From Niastella sp966211305 (GTDB lineage: Bacteria; Bacteroidota; Bacteroidia; Chitinophagales; Chitinophagaceae): DNA of 64,000 nucleotides. This document shows positions 42,832-50,889 of the stretch, piece after piece (positions within the stretch are counted from its first letter, which is position 1; each line of letters begins with the position of its first letter). The stretch spans positions 51,525-115,524 of the forward strand of contig CBIHPC010000001.1 of the NCBI GenBank assembly GCA_966211305.1, given 5' to 3'. A program made the position numbers and the translations under genes. The notes under the pieces were generated by a model. That model was not told the origin of the DNA. It was given only the letters and a program-made list of their open reading frames with translations, and did not search any database.

Positions 42832-45800
42832 ATGGAAGAGAAAATCATTTCTTCAGGGCGCCTTTTTTCCTCATTGCGCCAGGTATTTGTTTTCATTATT
42901 CTATTTACCGGTTGTTTTCAGGCATTGCCTGTAATGGCACAAACCAAAACCGTAGAGGGAACGGTTAAGGATGCCAATGGTGTTGGCCTCAATGGTATTA
43001 CCATAAGCATTAAAGGCGGCACCGGCGGAACTTCTACCAATGCCGACGGTAAATTTAAAATTATGGTGCCCGGTCCAAATGCCGTACTGGTATTTTCTTC
43101 GGTTGGGTTTACGGCCAAGGAAGTGCCCGTAGGCGCTCAAACAGAGATCAATGTTGTTTTATCGGCCGGCAACAACTCTATGGATGAAGTGGTTGTGATA
43201 GGTTACGGTACCCAGCGCAAAAAAGATGTTACCGGCGCTATTTCATCCGTTTCGGCCAAACAAATTGAAGAGCGCCAGGCGATAGATGTACTGGATGCCA
43301 TGCAGGGCCAGGCGCCGGGTTTGCAAATTGCGCAGGAATCGGGCCGGCCCGGCGCCGGTAATTCGGTGCGCATCCGTGGTATCGGAACATTACAGGGCGG
43401 CGCAGATCCGTTGTACATTGTAGACGGGGCACAGGGCGTGAATATCGATGGTATCAACCCCAACGATATTGAAAGCATTGAAATATTAAAAGATGCCGCC
43501 TCGGCTGCTATTTATGGTTCCCGCTCGGCCAACGGGGTGGTGATCATAACCACTAAAAAAGGTAAAGAGGGAAAACCAACGCTCGATGTGCGGTACCTCA
43601 CCAGCTTAAGCCAGCTCGCACATAAAATACCACAGGCCAATGCTGCCGAACGCCGTTTGCTCGAGCGTAAGCGCAGTGGCGGGGGCAATTTGAATACCGA
43701 CTCGCTGAACCCTTCGTTCAATGCCGATAATGACTACCAGGATATGCTTACCCGCACCGCCAACCGCCAGCAGGTGGATGTAAGTTTGGGCGGTGCTTCA
43801 CGTAATTTGAATTATTACGGAAGCCTGGGTTATCTCAGCGATGAAGGTATCATCATCAACAGCTGGGCAAAGATCATGCGTGGCCGGTTCAATATCGATT
43901 ATAAAGCAACAGATAAGCTAACCTACGGTAACCGTATCCAGTTTTCGTATCAAACCGAAAACCGTATCCATGAAGGGAACACCCTGAACCAGGCAATACA
44001 GCGTCCGCCAAACTTCCGCGTATACTTCCCCGATGGAACGCTTGCCGGAGTGATCGGCGGCCGCAGGAACCCGGTAGCCGAAGCATTGTTGCGAAAAAAT
44101 GACTACCAGATCCTGGATGGTAATTTCTATAATTATATAAGTTACCAGTTTTTACCCGAATTGAAATTAACGGTAGATGCGAATGTAAAAGCCCGCTATA
44201 CGCATCATCTTGAATTTTCGCCAAAATTACTAAGCAGCAGTAGCAACAATGATGGCAGCGATGAACAGGACTGGAATACGTACTGGATGACGCAGGCTTA
44301 TTTAAACTACAATAAGACGCTCGGGGGCAGCCATACATTAACCGGTGTATTGGGTGTAAGCGCCGATCGTAATTTCAACCGCGGATCGGAAATTTCGGGA
44401 TCGAATTTCGTTACGGAAGAGGTTACGACACTCAATTCACCGCAGGTATACAATATTCCTAATACCCGGGAAGAAAGATATACTTCTGTTTCGGCTTTCG
44501 GCCGGCTCGGCTATAGCTTCAAAGGAAAATATCTCTTCAACAGTAACTTCAGGGCAGATGCCTCATCGAAGTTCGGAAAACAAAACCGCTGGGGTTACTT
44601 CCCGTCTGCATCGGTAGGCTGGCGCTTCAGTGAAGAACCATTTATGCAATGGGCTTATAATTTCCTCGATGAAGGTAAGATCCGTGCAAGCTATGGCGTA
44701 ACAGGGAATGACAGAATTGGCGAGTATGACGCCGTAAGAACTTATACATTCGGCAGTAACTGGTATAATGGCATTTCAGGTGTGGCGCCTTCCGCTACCT
44801 TCGGCAACCCGGCTTTAAGCTGGGAAGAAACAAAACAATCCAATATCGGAATCGATCTGTCGTTCTTCCGTGGCCGCCTCAACTTTACGGCCGATTATTA
44901 TAATAAGATCACCGATAAACTGTTGTACCAGGCCCCATTGCCTTATGAAACCGGTTTTGACGAAGTGAATGTGAATATCGGTTCCATTCAAAACAAAGGC
45001 CTGGAGTTTGTGCTCAATGGCTACCCGGTACGGAATAGAGATTTCTCATGGAACGTCATTTATAATATGTCGTTCAATAACGCTACAATTAAAAGCCTGT
45101 ATGGCGGCACTCCAATCGTTTCCTCTAACTGGATAACCGAAGAAGGACAGCGTTTAGGCAATTTTTATGGCTGGAAGGCGCTCGGCGTTTACCAGTACGA
45201 TGAATCAAATGCCTATAACGAAAATTGGGAACAACTTACGCCCGTGTTCACCGGCGGGGTTTTCAATGGCTATACCCTCGATGGAAAAGCTTACAACGGC
45301 CCTGTAAACAGGTTGAGAACCCAGGGGAATATTTTAAAGGGCGGCGATATGATATGGGAGAATACTGTTAAAGACAGTGTGATCGATGACGCCGACCGTA
45401 TTCCGTTAGGTAATGCACAACCGAAATGGATCGCAGGCCTGGCCAACCAGTTTTCTTATAAGAACTTCAGCCTTTCGTTCAATATCTATGTAAGCTGGGG
45501 CGGCATGTTGTACGACCGCGGCCGCCAGCAATTGACCAATAACCTGATCTCGAACGTAACACCTGACCCTGAATATATCCGTGAAGCATGGTGGCAGCCC
45601 GGTGATGTTACACGATGGCCGGTGCCAAGGAACAACGGTATGGGTAACGCCAGGGAATTAAGCAGCATTTATCTCGAAGATGCTTCATTCATCAGGTTAC
45701 GCAATGTGCGGTTAACATACAGCCTGGCAAAGAATATTACCTCAAAAATGAAAATGAAGGGCGCTACCGTGTATGTGTATGGCAATAATTTGCTTACCTG

Positions 45801-45921
45801 GACCAATTACTTCTGGTACGATCCGGAGATCTCTTTCAACAATGCGTTGCAAATGGGGCAGGACAATGGCCGTTATCCCCGGAAAAGAGAATTTGGCGCC
45901 GGTGTTAATCTGAACTTTTAA
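42832..45921 (+). CDS. SusC-family TonB-dependent transporter of the acidic fucosylated-glycan PUL
   Basis: 1029 aa. Signal peptide (FVFIILFTGCFQALPVMAQ), carboxypeptidase-regulatory-like domain (VEGTVKDANGVGLNGITISI), plug (MDEVVVIGYGTQRKKDVTGA; VRIRGIGTLQGGADPLYIVD; AIYGSRSANGVVIITTK) and complete barrel. No STN domain. It pairs with the SusD 12 nt downstream. The enzymes that follow suggest import of fragments carrying fucose and uronic acid. No regulator gene lies next to it. Confidence 0.95.
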   Translation: MEEKIISSGRLFSSLRQVFVFIILFTGCFQALPVMAQTKTVEGTVKDANGVGLNGITISIKGGTGGTSTNADGKFKIMVPGPNAVLVFSSVGFTAKEVPVGAQTEINVVLSAGNNSMDEVVVIGYGTQRKKDVTGAISSVSAKQIEERQAIDVLDAMQGQAPGLQIAQESGRPGAGNSVRIRGIGTLQGGADPLYIVDGAQGVNIDGINPNDIESIEILKDAASAAIYGSRSANGVVIITTKKGKEGKPTLDVRYLTSLSQLAHKIPQANAAERRLLERKRSGGGNLNTDSLNPSFNADNDYQDMLTRTANRQQVDVSLGGASRNLNYYGSLGYLSDEGIIINSWAKIMRGRFNIDYKATDKLTYGNRIQFSYQTENRIHEGNTLNQAIQRPPNFRVYFPDGTLAGVIGGRRNPVAEALLRKNDYQILDGNFYNYISYQFLPELKLTVDANVKARYTHHLEFSPKLLSSSSNNDGSDEQDWNTYWMTQAYLNYNKTLGGSHTLTGVLGVSADRNFNRGSEISGSNFVTEEVTTLNSPQVYNIPNTREERYTSVSAFGRLGYSFKGKYLFNSNFRADASSKFGKQNRWGYFPSASVGWRFSEEPFMQWAYNFLDEGKIRASYGVTGNDRIGEYDAVRTYTFGSNWYNGISGVAPSATFGNPALSWEETKQSNIGIDLSFFRGRLNFTADYYNKITDKLLYQAPLPYETGFDEVNVNIGSIQNKGLEFVLNGYPVRNRDFSWNVIYNMSFNNATIKSLYGGTPIVSSNWITEEGQRLGNFYGWKALGVYQYDESNAYNENWEQLTPVFTGGVFNGYTLDGKAYNGPVNRLRTQGNILKGGDMIWENTVKDSVIDDADRIPLGNAQPKWIAGLANQFSYKNFSLSFNIYVSWGGMLYDRGRQQLTNNLISNVTPDPEYIREAWWQPGDVTRWPVPRNNGMGNARELSSIYLEDASFIRLRNVRLTYSLAKNITSKMKMKGATVYVYGNNLLTWTNYFWYDPEISFNNALQMGQDNGRYPRKREFGAGVNLNF

Positions 45922-45933
45922 AACGTATAAACA

Positions 45934-47397
45934 ATGAAAAAATTAATTAATTATATATTGGTCCTGGCGCTGTTTATAAATGCAGGATGTAAAAAATTTC
46001 TTAACCAGGAGCCTATTTCGGATCTCGGGCCGGAAAGTTTCTGGAAATCGGCCGACGATGTGAAAACAGGTGTTGCGGCCATTTATGATGGGGTTCAAAA
46101 AACGCTCAATGGCAATTATACCGATTGGGGCGATGCCCGCTCAGACAACTTTACGTATGGTGGTACAGGTGAGAACCAGATCAACATTACCCTGAATGGA
46201 TTGAATTCATTGACCGGGGCGGCTAACTGGAATAACCTGTACTATACCATTGGCCGCGCCAACCTGGCCATTAAGAATATACCCGATATCCCTTTAACGA
46301 TGACTTTTACCCAGTTGGTACGTAACAATTACCTGGCGCAGGCTTACGGCATCAGGGCGTATATGTATTTTTATGCTATCAGGTTATGGGGCGGGGTACC
46401 CGTTCGGCTTGAACCTTATGAAGATCTGAATGAAGATCCGCTTGCACCCAGAACAGCGCCCGATGAGGTATTGAACAATGTAATTATTCCCGATCTCACA
46501 AAAGCATGGAGCCTGGTAAATAAAGCCAATACAAATGTTTGGGAAATGAATGCCGGCGCTATCCTTGCCCTGCTCACGGATGTGTATATGTGGAAAAAGG
46601 ATTATACAAAAGCGCTGGAAGCTTCCCAGAATCTCATCAACCTTTCCTATAAATACGATGTTTCAGCCAGCAATTTCAGCGACTTCAAAAAGATCTTCCT
46701 CGATCCGGCCAACACTAAAGAAGCCATTTGGAGTCTGCACTGGGATTATACCCAGGATGGCGGCAATGGTATTTCCAAAATAGGATCGGGCGGTAACACC
46801 TCGCAATATTATATCGACAGTACGGTGTTCCTGCGTTTCGAAAGCAATAAGAACGATATCCGCCGTTGGGCAACTTACGACACAACATTGGTAAGCGCTG
46901 CCACTCCTTCGCGAATTATACAGATCGGCAAATTTTACCCGGTAAACAGTTCGGGTAAGCCGGTACCCCCGGCCAATGCCCAGAATGACGCGAAGCTAAC
47001 CTTATACCGTATGGCCGATGTATTGTTATTACGCGCCGAAGCGCTGAATAAAACCAGCGCAGATAAAACGCCGGTGTTTACCATTGTTAACCGCATACGT
47101 ACGCTCAGGGGCGCAGCGCCCCTGGTTGATACCGATTATCCCACCGACCGCGATGTGGAGACTGCGATTCTCGATGAGCGCCAGCTGGAACTGTTTGGCG
47201 AAGGCAAACGCTGGTTCGACCTGGTGAGAACAGGCCGCGTGATAGAAGTAATGGACCCGAAGGTGCGTTATCGCCAGCAATTGCTCAACATCAGCCAGAC
47301 CGGGTTCGATGATCCGCGCAAAATACTCTGGCCAATTTCACGCCAGGCCCTTACGCGGAATACATTGATTCAACAGAACCAACCTTATTCAGAGTAA
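45934..47397 (+). CDS. SusD/RagB-family glycan-binding lipoprotein
   Basis: 487 aa, on the short side for the family. Lipobox INAGC then KKFLNQEPISDLGPESFW. TPR-like region (LAQAYGIRAYMYFYAIRLWGGVP), RMADVLLLRAEALNK, and C-terminal signature (LDERQLELFGEGKRWFDLVRTGR; ILWPISRQAL). It partners the SusC upstream. Confidence 0.95.
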   Translation: MKKLINYILVLALFINAGCKKFLNQEPISDLGPESFWKSADDVKTGVAAIYDGVQKTLNGNYTDWGDARSDNFTYGGTGENQINITLNGLNSLTGAANWNNLYYTIGRANLAIKNIPDIPLTMTFTQLVRNNYLAQAYGIRAYMYFYAIRLWGGVPVRLEPYEDLNEDPLAPRTAPDEVLNNVIIPDLTKAWSLVNKANTNVWEMNAGAILALLTDVYMWKKDYTKALEASQNLINLSYKYDVSASNFSDFKKIFLDPANTKEAIWSLHWDYTQDGGNGISKIGSGGNTSQYYIDSTVFLRFESNKNDIRRWATYDTTLVSAATPSRIIQIGKFYPVNSSGKPVPPANAQNDAKLTLYRMADVLLLRAEALNKTSADKTPVFTIVNRIRTLRGAAPLVDTDYPTDRDVETAILDERQLELFGEGKRWFDLVRTGRVIEVMDPKVRYRQQLLNISQTGFDDPRKILWPISRQALTRNTLIQQNQPYSE

Positions 47398-47410
47398 ACC
47401 TATATATAAC

Positions 47411-48100
47411 ATGAAAGCGACAAAAATGAAACAACAAATAATATATAGCGCCATTTTCATTGGTTTACTGATGGTGGGTGGCGGTTGTAAAAAGATCGCC
47501 GGACTTGAACTGCAGAAGAATACAGATCATGAGATCAGTACACTCGATCCCCATATCAATAAAACTGCATGGCAGTATTTGAAAGAGCGAAGTGTATTAA
47601 GCGCTACCGATACCATTTTTAAACGCATGTACGAAGCCATCGTTTATTCGGGGATCGATAGCGGGTTGTACCAGCAACCGGGTCACACATTTATTTTTCT
47701 GCATAACGATGCGGTTTTCAGAGCTGCCGCGCCAACCGCAACCGATTGTTATTGGGGCCGTTATAAAGTGAACAATGCCGTAGCTAAAAGCTGGTCGCAG
47801 TATACCCCGCAACAGGTAAAGAACTGGTTGTTGTATTTAATAGTGAAGGGAGAGTATAGCTATGATAACATAGGTTCGGAATTGGTAGAAACAAAGACGC
47901 TGTTGCCGGAAGGAGCAGATGCCGCCAATCCCGGAAGCCTTATGTATTTCGTGCTGTCGAACGACAGGGATTCAAAAGTGCGTATAAATGATTTTATCAA
48001 TAGTGTTCGCTTTACCATTGGCCGTACATCGGGGATCTTAAGCGATAACGGTCCCATACATGTGGTTGACAGGGTAGTGGAGTATGGGGTGAAACCATAA
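47411..48100 (+). CDS. FAS1 (fasciclin)-like surface lipoprotein
   Basis: 229 aa with lipobox VGGGC followed by KKIAGLELQKN. The body has fasciclin-like features: TAWQYLKERS, a helical stretch RMYEAIVYSGIDSGLYQ, TFIFLHNDAVFRAA, a KNWLLYLIVKGEYS helix, and the terminal NGPIHVVDRVV strand typical of FAS1 domains. It sits 13 nt after SusD in the position normally used by surface glycan-binding proteins. The role as glycan-binding or adhesion protein is inferred; the FAS1 call rests on pattern and is moderate. Confidence 0.75.
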   Translation: MKATKMKQQIIYSAIFIGLLMVGGGCKKIAGLELQKNTDHEISTLDPHINKTAWQYLKERSVLSATDTIFKRMYEAIVYSGIDSGLYQQPGHTFIFLHNDAVFRAAAPTATDCYWGRYKVNNAVAKSWSQYTPQQVKNWLLYLIVKGEYSYDNIGSELVETKTLLPEGADAANPGSLMYFVLSNDRDSKVRINDFINSVRFTIGRTSGILSDNGPIHVVDRVVEYGVKP

Positions 48101-48117
48101 GTGATTAAATCGTGGTG

Positions 48118-48183
48118 CTGGCCTGTAAGGTTCGCCATTGGGTCTCGCACATTTAGTGAGCTGAAGCGATCCTGACAGGCCGG
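48118..48183. repeat. Imperfect palindromic repeat related to the hairpin at 23628
   Basis: CTGGCCTGTAAGGTTCGC (48118-48135) and GCGATCCTGACAGGCCGG (48166-48183) pair at 15 of 18 positions, plus one wobble. It shares CCTGYAAGGTYC and GCGRTCCTGRCAGG with the hairpin at 23628-23692. It lies in the 303-bp gap after the FAS1-like gene together with the terminator at 48192. Confidence 0.65.
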
Positions 48184-48191
48184 TTATGATA

Positions 48192-48240
48192 AATTCTGGC
48201 CCGGAACAGCCCTGGTTCCCGGGCCGGAATTTTAAGTTTT
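48192..48240 (+). terminator. Strong hairpin terminator separating the SusCD unit from the enzyme genes
   Basis: AATTCTGGCCCGGAAC pairs with GTTCCCGGGCCGGAATT around a short loop with one bulge, then TTAAGTTTT follows. Confidence 0.65.
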
Positions 48241-48403
48241 GACGGAAGAGGATGCAACCCGGAAACGATTCCGTACAATCTGGAAACAGTAGTGTTGTTC
48301 TTACTTATCTTTCGGTGTGATAGAACCTGCTCTTCTTTTGATGCAGGCGAAGCCGGCGGGAGTAGGTGGGGCCGCACATCGGAATTTAAACAGAAATAGA
48401 ATT

Positions 48404-50854
48404 ATGCAAATGGTAAGATGGTTTTTGATTTTGCTGCTCATAAGCGAAGTGGCGCAAGCTCAGCAAACGACACGTTTAACAGGTAACTGGGAGTTTATAA
48501 AACAGGATGCAGGTGGTATTTGGGAATTGGTGCGACCCGTTGGAAAAGGAAATCCCGAAAGCGTACCATTATGGCAAACCGTACAGTTGCCGCATTGTGT
48601 AAATGCCGGCGATGCGGTTGACCCCGATGTAAATTATTACCAGGGACCGGCCTGGTACCGAACACAACTTGATATTGAGAATCCATATAGCAATGGCCGT
48701 ACCCTTCTTTTTTTTGAAGGCGCCGGGCAAAAGACCGATGTGTATGTGTATATGACAAAAGTTGGTTCGCATGCAGGCGGATACGACGAGTTTGTGGTTG
48801 ATATTACAGATGCGGTGGAAGCCTTTCGAAAATTACCCGTGGCGCAGAGCCAGTTCAGGGGTAAAATTCCCATTGCCATAAGAACCGATAATTCGAGAGA
48901 CCTGGAAATGATCCCGTCTGATCTGTCGGATTTTAATTTATATGGCGGCATTTACCGCTATTTGAATTTAGTGTATCAGCCCCCGGTAGCCATTGATAAA
49001 TTATTTGCAAAAGCGGAGGTTGATAAAGCTGGTAAATCAGGAAATGTAAGTGTTGCGGCGCGTTTTTATCAAACAGCCGCCACAAATGCAACCGTTACTA
49101 TTAAGCTGATAGATCCCGATGGAAAGCTGGTTCAACAAAAAGAAGTAACACCTGCTGCATTAACGGGTGATGTAAAGCTCACCGGCTTCACTATCAAAAC
49201 ACCCCGGTTATGGTCGCCCCAAATGCCCGCGCTGTACACCGTAGAGGCAACTGTTACTACTGCTGAAGGAAAATACGTTCAAACCGAAAAGATCGGTTTC
49301 CGTCATTTTGAATTTGTTGACCACGGTCCGTTCCTGTTGAACGGCCAGCGATTGTTGTTACGCGGTACACACCGGCATGAAGACCATGCAGGTGTGGCGG
49401 CTGCCATGACCGAAGACCTGATGCGCCGCGAAATGATCATGATGAAAGAAATGGGTGTTAATTTCATCAGGCTGGGACATTACCAGCAGTCGCGCATTAT
49501 CCTTAACCTTTGCGATAGTTTAGGCATTCTGGTATGGGAGGAAATTCCCTGGTGCCGTGGCGGCCTGGGCGGACCTGTTTACCAGGCAATGGCAAAACGG
49601 ATGCTCACTAATATGATAGAACAACATTACAACCATCCCTCGGTGATCATCTGGGGTATGGGTAATGAGAACGACTGGCCCGGCGATTTTCCCGGGTTCG
49701 ATAAAGAAAAGATCCGCAGTTTTATGAAAGAACTGCATGAGCTTTCGCACCGTTTGGATAATTCGCGCAAAACTGCTATCCGTCGTTGTGATTTCTGTAA
49801 AGACATTGTAGATGTATATTCTCCTTCCATCTGGGCCGGCTGGTATCGGGGTGTGTATACCGAATACAAAAAGGTTTCTGAAGAAGAGTTCAAAAAAGTA
49901 AATCATTTCCTGCATGTTGAATGGGGCGGCGATAGTCATGCCCGCCGCCATGCAGAGAATCCCGATAAAGCATTACAGGTAGTAAAGACAGGGAACGGCG
50001 CCGATGAGCGGGCCGGCGATGCCAGTTTATACGGCGGCGCGGCACGCGTTTCAAAAGATGGCGACTGGAGCGAATCATACATCTGTAACCTCGTCGACTG
50101 GCATTTGAAAGAACAGGAAACCATGCCCTGGTTAACGGGCACAGCCCAATGGCCGTTCAAGGATTTTTCAACGCCGGTGCGGCCCGATAATCCTGTACCT
50201 TATATGAACCAGAAAGGTGTGGTGGAAAGAGACCTTACCAAAAAGGAAGCATATTATGTGTTTCAATCCTACTGGACCACACAGCCCATGGCGCATATTT
50301 ACGGGCATACCTGGCCGGTACGCTGGGGCGCTGAAGGCGAAGAGAAAATGATAAAAGTATATTCCAATTGCGCCGAAGCCGAGTTGTTTGTAAATGGAAA
50401 AAGTTATGGCGTTAAAAAACGCAACAGCCAGGATTTTCCGGCAGCGGGTTTACGCTGGAATGTTCCATTGAATAAAGGAATACAGCAGGTGAAAGTGATC
50501 GCACGCACCGGAAAAACAGTGATAACCGATTCTATACAGTTCCAATATCAAACCGAAAAATGGAGCAAGCCGGCCAAAATAGTATTGGAGAAAACCGGTG
50601 AAGAGAACGGGATCGACACGTTGCAGGTAACCTTGCTCGATGAGAAAGGAGTGCCTTGCCTGGATGCCGCCAACTGGATCAGGTTTGGGTTGGCAGGCGA
50701 TGGTAAACTCATCGATAACCAGGGCACTTCAACCGGCTCACGATTGGTACAGGCATACAATGGCCGCGCCATCATCCGGGTTCAAACCAATAAAGGCCGG
50801 TCGGTGGTTAGTGTAAAGAGTGAGGGATTGGCGACAGTGTTTAAGGAACTTTAG
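48404..50854 (+). CDS. GH2-family beta-glycosidase
   Basis: About 816 aa from the ATG at 48404 (MQMVRWFLILLLISEVAQAQ, a signal peptide); an upstream GTG at 48317 would add an unlikely 29-residue leader. Sugar-binding sandwich (LTGNWEFIKQDAGGIWELV; GPAWYRTQLD), immunoglobulin-like domain, then the barrel with acid/base Glu422 in WGMGNENDWP and candidate nucleophile Glu506 in HVEWGGD. A C-terminal DUF4982-like domain (MIKVYSNCAEAELFVNGKSYG) is present. It could be a beta-galactosidase or beta-glucuronidase; the cluster's uronic-acid enzymes make the latter worth considering, but sequence alone does not decide. Confidence 0.92.
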   Translation: MQMVRWFLILLLISEVAQAQQTTRLTGNWEFIKQDAGGIWELVRPVGKGNPESVPLWQTVQLPHCVNAGDAVDPDVNYYQGPAWYRTQLDIENPYSNGRTLLFFEGAGQKTDVYVYMTKVGSHAGGYDEFVVDITDAVEAFRKLPVAQSQFRGKIPIAIRTDNSRDLEMIPSDLSDFNLYGGIYRYLNLVYQPPVAIDKLFAKAEVDKAGKSGNVSVAARFYQTAATNATVTIKLIDPDGKLVQQKEVTPAALTGDVKLTGFTIKTPRLWSPQMPALYTVEATVTTAEGKYVQTEKIGFRHFEFVDHGPFLLNGQRLLLRGTHRHEDHAGVAAAMTEDLMRREMIMMKEMGVNFIRLGHYQQSRIILNLCDSLGILVWEEIPWCRGGLGGPVYQAMAKRMLTNMIEQHYNHPSVIIWGMGNENDWPGDFPGFDKEKIRSFMKELHELSHRLDNSRKTAIRRCDFCKDIVDVYSPSIWAGWYRGVYTEYKKVSEEEFKKVNHFLHVEWGGDSHARRHAENPDKALQVVKTGNGADERAGDASLYGGAARVSKDGDWSESYICNLVDWHLKEQETMPWLTGTAQWPFKDFSTPVRPDNPVPYMNQKGVVERDLTKKEAYYVFQSYWTTQPMAHIYGHTWPVRWGAEGEEKMIKVYSNCAEAELFVNGKSYGVKKRNSQDFPAAGLRWNVPLNKGIQQVKVIARTGKTVITDSIQFQYQTEKWSKPAKIVLEKTGEENGIDTLQVTLLDEKGVPCLDAANWIRFGLAGDGKLIDNQGTSTGSRLVQAYNGRAIIRVQTNKGRSVVSVKSEGLATVFKEL

Positions 50855-50856
50855 TG

Positions 50857-50880
50857 GTTGAAAAGTTATAAAGTTGATAA
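50857..50880 (+). repeat. Three octads GTTGAAAA/GTTATAAA/GTTGATAA after the GH2 stop
   Basis: Begins 2 nt after the stop codon, sense orientation, and is followed by AGGGAA as at 53440. Confidence 0.8.
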
Positions 50881-50889
50881 AGGGAATAT

